Positions 58,778-64,000 of a stretch of 64,000 nucleotides of DNA are shown here, piece after piece. Position 1 is the first letter of the stretch. Every line of letters starts with the position of its first letter. Origin of the DNA: Pseudobdellovibrionaceae bacterium (GTDB taxonomy: Bacteria > Bdellovibrionota > Bdellovibrionia > Bdellovibrionales > Bdellovibrionaceae); contig JAHBUV010000001.1 of NCBI GenBank assembly GCA_019637915.1, forward strand, positions 558,001-622,000, read 5' to 3'. A program made the position numbers and the translations under genes. The notes beneath the pieces were generated by a model. The model did no database searches. It was not told the DNA's origin and was given only the letters and a program-made list of their open reading frames with translations.

Positions 58778-61700
58778 ATGGCTCTTCGGAGTTTTCCTGG
58801 CGCTGAGTTTGCCGGCCTGTCACCTGCCGGAACCGCAAAGCCGCGAAGGCCGCGAGGACGACGGCAATTTCCTCGTCGAATCCGTGAGCGGCAAGGTCAG
58901 CAGCTCGGAATTCAAAGGATCTTTTTCCCTGCCGACGGCGCGGATCTACGATTTCTCCGCCTGCTTGCATGACCTCGACCGCGGCCGCCCCCTGACGGGC
59001 CAGCCTTTTGAGGTCGTCGAGACCGCGCGAACCGTCAAAGCCGACGCCAGGGGCTGCGTGCACTGGTCGGAAAAAATCGAATTCGATTACCTGGCGGAAT
59101 CCGGCTATGTCCCTTTCGACCGCACCCTCAAGGCGAAGGGTCTGGCGCGCGGCTCCCGCCAGCTGCGCCTGGCCCTGAACCCGTGGGCCCACGGCGAAGA
59201 CGCCAAGGCCACCGAGGCCGTGGACCTGAGCAAAACCCAGGTCGTGAAACTGCACGCGGGCCTGAAGGACGCGCCCCGGACCGGGCGCGGCCTGTGGATG
59301 GAGGACGCCCGGCTGTCGGTGACCGACGACCGCCTGACCGCGCAAGGCCAAACGCTGACCTATCAGATTTACGGCGTGCCGAAGGTGGTGCTTTCGACGA
59401 TCAACGGCGAACGTTTTCTGCAGCCCCTGAGCCGCGGCCGCTTCAACGCCCGCGTGGAATTGATCCACCAGGATTTCATCGAAGGCCGCGAAACCCGCCG
59501 CGTGCTGGCGACGCGGAATCTGCAGGACGTCTCGATCCAGAACGACGTGCTGGCCTTGCGCGTGCCCCTGCTGCTGGCGCAAACCCCCCAGGCCGGGCAA
59601 CTGTTCCTGACCCTGCGGCTGGAGCCCCTGGACCCGCCGCCGGGCCTGAAGGGCTTCGAAGGCCTTTATCCCATGGGGGACGACAAGAGCCTGAAGACGC
59701 CGAACTTCCTGAAAGTCAGCCCCGCGCAGCTGCAACAAAAGGATTTCCGCCTCGACAACTTCGTCACGGAGAAAGCGCCGCCTCCCGGAAGCGGGGACAA
59801 AAACTTCACGCCGCCGCCCGCCCATGCCCAGAAGGCCGGCCTTTACATCGAGACGTTCACCATTCTGCCCAGCCAGCGTGGCGATGAAGGCACGCTGAAG
59901 TCGCAGATCACCTACCGCGTGTCGGCCTGCCTGCGCTCGGGGGTCGACCAAAAACCCGTGATCGCGCGCTCCTTCCAGGTGACGAAGTTCCGCTCGCAGG
60001 AATCCGATCGCGCCGAGACCCTGAGCCTCAACACCCAGAACACCTCCTGCCTGTACTGGGAGGACACGGTGCGCTTCGATCCCTACGCCTGCCAGCACTA
60101 CATCCCGGGCTTCGTGCAGATCCGCAACGACGACCTCGGGCTGAACGAGAAATACGAATACCTGCTGAACCCCTGGGCGACGGGCCCGGCCTTCGCGATC
60201 TACGGCCGCGACGCGGGCGACAAAAAGAACCTCGCGCTGAAGTGCGACCCCGTCCAGAAGCCCCGGGCGCAGATGATGTTGCGCAATTACACCTACACGA
60301 CGCCCGAGGGCGGCTACTCCTACCAGGTGGATCAGGGATTGAACCTCTCCGTGAAGAAGAGGATCCATCTCAGCGTCGATCCACAGGTTTTGTTGTATTC
60401 AAGCACCAACCAGGGCTTGGAAGCGAGGCAAAGCCTGCGCGACGGCGTCTACGCCGTGCGCGCCGTCATCACCCGCGGCCTGTCCCTGGATTCCTCGAAC
60501 TCTTATGTCACGCACGCCGAGGGGCTCGCCAACAATCTCGGCGGCAGCCTCAATGTCGAACTGGAATTCCACTCCCACGATCTGAAGGCCCTCGGCAACC
60601 GCAGCACCCTGCTGCTGGACGTGCGCCCGGTGGACGCGGCGAAAGTGCGCCTGGACGACAAGGGCCGCCCGCGCCTGAAAGAGGGTGTGAGCCGCGTCTC
60701 GGACGCCGTGGTCGCGTCGACGGAATTGGTGAGCGGCGTCTTCCGCGGCACCATCATCCTCAATCAGGACGAGGGCACGGGCCCGGTGCAGATCTTCGAT
60801 CAAAGTTCCTTGGCGGCCTACCTCACCCAGTTGCAACTGCCGGCCGGGCCGGGCGATCGCCTGCTCGACACCCTGATCCAGCGGGGCGAGGAGCTGCGCC
60901 GCCAGCAGATCACCGAGCTGTCGACGGCCGTGAGCCCGGCCGCCGCGGCCCGCGCGCAGAACCATCTCTTCATCGGGAAAAACGAGGAGTGGGGCCACGG
61001 CCGCCTCGGCCCGCAGGACCGCGCCAAACTGTGCGAGCTGTTCGCCCGCCAGATCCTGAAAGACGCCCTCATGCCCGCCCTGGTGCCGTCCTTCCTCAAT
61101 GACTGCGGCCGCAGCGACCCCGGGAAATTCTTCAGCATCGAACACCGCTGGGTCCTGAAAAGCTTCAAAGACGGCGACCCCATCGCCGCCATCGAGGGCA
61201 ATCGCTTCAACCTGGGGGTGGAGGCCTCCTTCGGGGTCGAGCGCACCCGCAGCCAGAGCACGAGTTCGCAATGGTCGGCGGGCGCCAGCGCCAGTCTGGG
61301 CAAAGATTTCTTCAAGGTGCTGAGCCTCGGCGTCACCGGCGGCTACTCGATGTCCTGGAGCGACAGCGACAGCCGCGGGGCGGGCAACGCCGTCGGCGTC
61401 GCCGAGGGACTCAACCTCAACGTGTTCGAAAACCGCCTGCGCCTGCGCGTCGACCGCGCCGAGGCCTGCTCGGTCATCCGACTGAATCCGGATCTCTTCG
61501 GCCACGGCGGCGGCTTTTGGTCTTTCCTGCGGGCGCCGGCCCTCGAATCGTTCTTCCGCCGCGAGCTCAGCCCGAATCAACGGATCGAGTTCGCCCGCCG
61601 CGGCGTTTTCGCTTGCGCGGGCCGCGACGAAATCATGCGGGAGGACTGGACCGAGACCTACTACACCGTCACTCAGGACACCAGCGGCGCGAGCGAAACC

Positions 61701-61913
61701 CAAGACGGCGCGGATCCCCGCAACCGCCCCTTCTTCATGGTGCTCAGGGGCACGGCGGATTACCAGCGCTTCGTCAACCTCGTCAAAGGCGTGGCCCGCG
61801 TGCCGAAGGGCGCGGCCAAAGAGGACATGAACTTCTCCGACGTCGGCGAGGCCTTGAAGGCTTACTTCCGGCAGTCGCCGGTCACCCCGGGCCACCGCCT
61901 GGCGCCGCGCTGA
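58764..61913 (+). CDS. Giant lipoprotein with duplicated N-terminal domain
   Basis: A 1049-residue lipoprotein (lipobox LPAC, Cys19). Two related segments are visible: residues about 52-144 (IYDFSACLHD, GCVHWSEKIEFDY, LALNPWAHG) and about 375-472 (TYRVSACLRS, SCLYWEDTVRFDP, YLLNPWATG), each with a SACL cysteine, a second Cys before HW/YW, and a closing NPWA-x-G. The C-terminal third has a Ser/Gly-rich alternating region (RSQSTSSQWSAGASASLG, VTGGYSMSWSDSDSRGAG) of a kind seen in membrane-inserting beta hairpins; this reading is speculative. No family recognised. It overlaps the OMP gene by 14 bases. Confidence 0.8.
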   Translation: MPIFKWLFGVFLALSLPACHLPEPQSREGREDDGNFLVESVSGKVSSSEFKGSFSLPTARIYDFSACLHDLDRGRPLTGQPFEVVETARTVKADARGCVHWSEKIEFDYLAESGYVPFDRTLKAKGLARGSRQLRLALNPWAHGEDAKATEAVDLSKTQVVKLHAGLKDAPRTGRGLWMEDARLSVTDDRLTAQGQTLTYQIYGVPKVVLSTINGERFLQPLSRGRFNARVELIHQDFIEGRETRRVLATRNLQDVSIQNDVLALRVPLLLAQTPQAGQLFLTLRLEPLDPPPGLKGFEGLYPMGDDKSLKTPNFLKVSPAQLQQKDFRLDNFVTEKAPPPGSGDKNFTPPPAHAQKAGLYIETFTILPSQRGDEGTLKSQITYRVSACLRSGVDQKPVIARSFQVTKFRSQESDRAETLSLNTQNTSCLYWEDTVRFDPYACQHYIPGFVQIRNDDLGLNEKYEYLLNPWATGPAFAIYGRDAGDKKNLALKCDPVQKPRAQMMLRNYTYTTPEGGYSYQVDQGLNLSVKKRIHLSVDPQVLLYSSTNQGLEARQSLRDGVYAVRAVITRGLSLDSSNSYVTHAEGLANNLGGSLNVELEFHSHDLKALGNRSTLLLDVRPVDAAKVRLDDKGRPRLKEGVSRVSDAVVASTELVSGVFRGTIILNQDEGTGPVQIFDQSSLAAYLTQLQLPAGPGDRLLDTLIQRGEELRRQQITELSTAVSPAAAARAQNHLFIGKNEEWGHGRLGPQDRAKLCELFARQILKDALMPALVPSFLNDCGRSDPGKFFSIEHRWVLKSFKDGDPIAAIEGNRFNLGVEASFGVERTRSQSTSSQWSAGASASLGKDFFKVLSLGVTGGYSMSWSDSDSRGAGNAVGVAEGLNLNVFENRLRLRVDRAEACSVIRLNPDLFGHGGGFWSFLRAPALESFFRRELSPNQRIEFARRGVFACAGRDEIMREDWTETYYTVTQDTSGASETQDGADPRNRPFFMVLRGTADYQRFVNLVKGVARVPKGAAKEDMNFSDVGEALKAYFRQSPVTPGHRLAPR

Positions 61914-61988
61914 AAAAGCCCGTCTCAAAACGGGATCGGCGGCAAGGCCTGTGGCGATCCCGGGTCTTCCATGCCATGATGAAAGACC

Positions 61989-63383
61989 GTGGGAAAAACA
62001 GTCCTGATTTTCTTTCTCGGTCTTCTTTGTTCTCTTTCGGCCGGGGCCGTCGATTTTTCCAGCCAGCAGGAATGCCTGGAGTACCACCGCAGCCGGCTCG
62101 ATCAGCGCAACCTCACCCAGCAATGCAAGGGGAAAAACCAGTCCAGCTGCCAGAACCAGTACGGCGAGGACTACGTCAGCACCATCGAGAACACCTGCCG
62201 CCAGTATTTCAGCAGCCAAGACACGGCGGTGACGACGCCCCCGCAGATGGCCACCGACTGCTCCAGCGCCACGCAAAGCCAGCTGCAGGCGGCGGCCAAC
62301 TCCTGCCTGTCCCTCGGAGAGGTGGCCGGCACCCGCTGCAGCACCGAGGAGGCCCAGCAGGTCATTCAGATGGCCGGGCGGCGCGCCCAAACGAATATCA
62401 ACGACAGCTCCAGCCAGCAACGCGCCTGCCAGGAGATGCAAAACTTCAGCGCCCAGGCGGAATCCGCCATGCGCAACTTCGAGGCGCGCTGCGAGCCGGC
62501 CATCACCGAGGGCCAGGCGGTTTGCGCCCGCGCCCGTCAGATGATCGACTCCTCCGGCTGCGCCGCCAAAGTGAAGAGCGGCTACAACCAGAGCGTCTCG
62601 CGGGGCCTCGGCATGTTCACCACCCACCAGACCACGCTCGGCAATGCCCGGCAGAACGTGCAGGCCGCGAAACAGTCGGGAACGGAAACGGCGTCCTGCC
62701 TCGCCAACACCGCCGCGCAAACCGCCTCCAACCTCAAGGATTCTCAAGACAAGGGCGCGGCCGCGACTCTGGCGGACACCGCGGCGGCAGCGGCCACCAC
62801 GGTGTCCGCGACCGACAGCGCCGGCGGCCGGGCGCCGGGCGCGGCCGCAGGCTCGAACTCCCTCTCCTTCGAAAGCTCACCGACGGTGACGGCCAATGCC
62901 GAGAAGACCGGCGCCTCCTCCGGCGCGGGCCAGGCTCTTTGGGACCTGCCGCGCTCCCCGGCCGCGAGCGCGGAAGTCGCCGCCCTGACGGCGGCTTCCG
63001 ACGGCGAAACGAAATCCGCCCCCCCTCCCGCCGGCGGGGATGAAAAAGACAAGAGCGCTCCGGCGAAGGGGACAGCCGCGGACATCCTGAGCGGCACCGA
63101 CGGCGGAAGCGGCGGCGGGCGCGGTTTCACGGGCTTCACCCTCCCCGCTTCCTCCGCCGGCCCCGCGGACAAAGCCGGCTTGAAAACGAAGAGCCCCGTC
63201 AGCCCGGAAGACAAACCGGATCTGTCGAGATTCCTGCCCTCGCAGGTGAGCGGCGCCGCCGACCGGGGCGGTTCCTGCGCCAGCGTCGCCCGCGACGGCA
63301 TCACCGGTCCCCACTGCAGTCAGTGGGAAAAAATCCGCAACCGCTATCAGTTCCTGCGCTCCGGCCTGTACGAAGGCCCTTGA
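61989..63383 (+). CDS. Secreted Cys-rich protein with long disordered Ala/Ser/Pro tail
   Basis: A 464-residue protein starting at a GTG, with a signal peptide (about 1-20). The first 240 residues are helical with about twelve cysteines (QECLEYH, QQCKGKN, SCQNQY, NTCRQYF, DCSSAT, NSCLSLG) that likely form disulfides; then a low-complexity linker rich in Ala, Gly, Ser and Pro (about 245-420), and a short C-terminal block with SCASVAR and HCSQWEKIRNRYQFL. No family recognised. It follows the giant lipoprotein by 75 bases. Confidence 0.75.
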   Translation: MGKTVLIFFLGLLCSLSAGAVDFSSQQECLEYHRSRLDQRNLTQQCKGKNQSSCQNQYGEDYVSTIENTCRQYFSSQDTAVTTPPQMATDCSSATQSQLQAAANSCLSLGEVAGTRCSTEEAQQVIQMAGRRAQTNINDSSSQQRACQEMQNFSAQAESAMRNFEARCEPAITEGQAVCARARQMIDSSGCAAKVKSGYNQSVSRGLGMFTTHQTTLGNARQNVQAAKQSGTETASCLANTAAQTASNLKDSQDKGAAATLADTAAAAATTVSATDSAGGRAPGAAAGSNSLSFESSPTVTANAEKTGASSGAGQALWDLPRSPAASAEVAALTAASDGETKSAPPPAGGDEKDKSAPAKGTAADILSGTDGGSGGGRGFTGFTLPASSAGPADKAGLKTKSPVSPEDKPDLSRFLPSQVSGAADRGGSCASVARDGITGPHCSQWEKIRNRYQFLRSGLYEGP

Positions 63384-63477
63384 AAATCATCATGCGTTTC
63401 GCGAATGATTCATTGTTCAATATTCATTGGGCAGTGAATGATCTTTCGGGCACAACAAAGACCGAAGGAGACGCACC

Positions 63478-63843
63478 ATGAAAAACCAACTGTTCCTCAT
63501 TCTCTTCCTGCTCGCCCCGCTCTCGGCCCAGGCGTTTTTCCCTCAGACCACGTCCCTGAGCTGCGACAATCCCGCCTCCGCCGTGAGCCTGGTCGTGCGC
63601 GTGGGCGCTTTCGCCGGCGAGAGCAACAATTGGGGCCTCGAGATCTACGAGTTCGACAAACAATCCCGTCGCCCCGTTGGTCTCACGGATCACCTCGCCG
63701 GCCGCCTGCAGGGCGGGGAGAAAAACGTCATGACCATGATCGAAGGACGCGCCGGCCACGTTTACGGGGTCATCCGCCGCACGGGCGCCCAGAGCTTCGT
63801 TTACCAGGACCGCCGCGGCGCCATGCCCTGCGTGATGCTCTGA
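63478..63843 (+). CDS. Small secreted beta-rich protein
   Basis: A 121-residue protein with a signal peptide (about 1-19) and a beta-rich mature part (VSLVVRVGAFAG, WGLEIYEFDKQS, HVYGVIRRTG, SFVYQDRRG) with two cysteines (SLSCDN and PCVML) that can link the ends. GAAGGAG supports the start. The AT-rich 95-base gap upstream contains ATTCATTG twice and may hold its own promoter. A strong terminator follows. No family recognised. Confidence 0.8.
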   Translation: MKNQLFLILFLLAPLSAQAFFPQTTSLSCDNPASAVSLVVRVGAFAGESNNWGLEIYEFDKQSRRPVGLTDHLAGRLQGGEKNVMTMIEGRAGHVYGVIRRTGAQSFVYQDRRGAMPCVML

Positions 63844-63938
63844 GGTCTTGTCGCTTTTCCGGCTCAAAATATCGAGGAAAGCGGAAGTCTCCGGCAGACC
63901 GTCGAGGAAAATTCCACATTCCCTGAAATTCCCGCGCA

Positions 63939-63970
63939 AACGCCCGTTGTCAGGGCGTTTTTTTCTTTTG
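63939..63970 (+). terminator. Rho-independent terminator
   Basis: AACGCCC (63939-63945) and GGGCGTT (63953-63959) flank a 7-base loop and are followed by a T-rich run (TTTTTCTTTT). It lies about 95 bases after the last gene and closes the right-hand gene cluster. Confidence 0.85.
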
Positions 63971-64000
63971 GTGCAACCCCTGGGCTACTGCCGACTCCCT

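Overview
This 64 kb window is a high-GC chromosomal segment from a Gram-negative, double-membraned bacterium. I infer a member of the Bdellovibrionota (Bdellovibrio-like or Oligoflexia-like). The grounds are a long secreted fibre of the type called mosaic adhesive trimers in Bdellovibrio, an HD-GYP phosphodiesterase, a CarD regulator, a deoxyhypusine-synthase-like enzyme, a GTP-dependent PEPCK, LPS-core genes, and many signal-peptide and lipobox proteins of no known family. No prophage, IS element or CRISPR array was seen. The assignment rests on gene content only, not on a 16S gene.

Layout. 0-6.2 kb (minus strand): the N-terminal part of recD2 running off the left edge, preceded by an annealing-protein-like gene; two tiny proteins; a membrane protein; and the 1187-residue fibre. 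6.5-14.1 kb: a ComM/YifB AAA protein, tRNA-Cys, a Xer recombinase, two adjacent lipoproteins, a SpoIID/LytB-like protein, a degenerate uracil-DNA-glycosylase-like protein, a zinc-ribbon protein and a solo CopG-like antitoxin. 14.1-23.1 kb (minus): a housekeeping block of uvrC, uvrB, cysS, gltX, carD and an S1-domain protein. 23.2-28.1 kb: accessory region with an exported kinase-like/nucleotidyltransferase-like protein, a propeller-like protein, a lower-GC islet flanked by direct repeats and long palindromes, and a VOC protein. 28.1-45.2 kb: recG, HD-GYP, fbaB-lysS-rhodanese-thioesterase, nfu, two methyltransferases, a MOSC protein, the DHS-like enzyme, pckG, tcdA and tatD. 45.2-64 kb: envelope genes, including a 3D-domain protein, DedA, two rRNA-modification enzymes, an MFS transporter, an EF-hand lipoprotein with an outer-membrane protein, heptosyltransferase and Kdo-transferase genes, and a second outer-membrane-protein/giant-lipoprotein/secreted-protein cluster.

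How it fits together. DNA repair (recD2, uvrBC, recG, ComM, Xer), translation (three tRNA synthetases, tRNA-Cys, tcdA, RluA-type and RlmL-type enzymes) and envelope biogenesis dominate. Many adjacent genes overlap by 1-20 bases (TGATG, ATGA, GTGA junctions), implying translational coupling in operons. Two related families of near-perfect ~60 bp palindromes sit mainly at gene 3' ends, and arm-to-arm base changes covary. The strongest candidates for new biology are the exported kinase-like/NTase-like protein, the membrane-anchored PEPCK, the repeat-flanked islet, and the second outer-membrane-protein/lipoprotein cluster.
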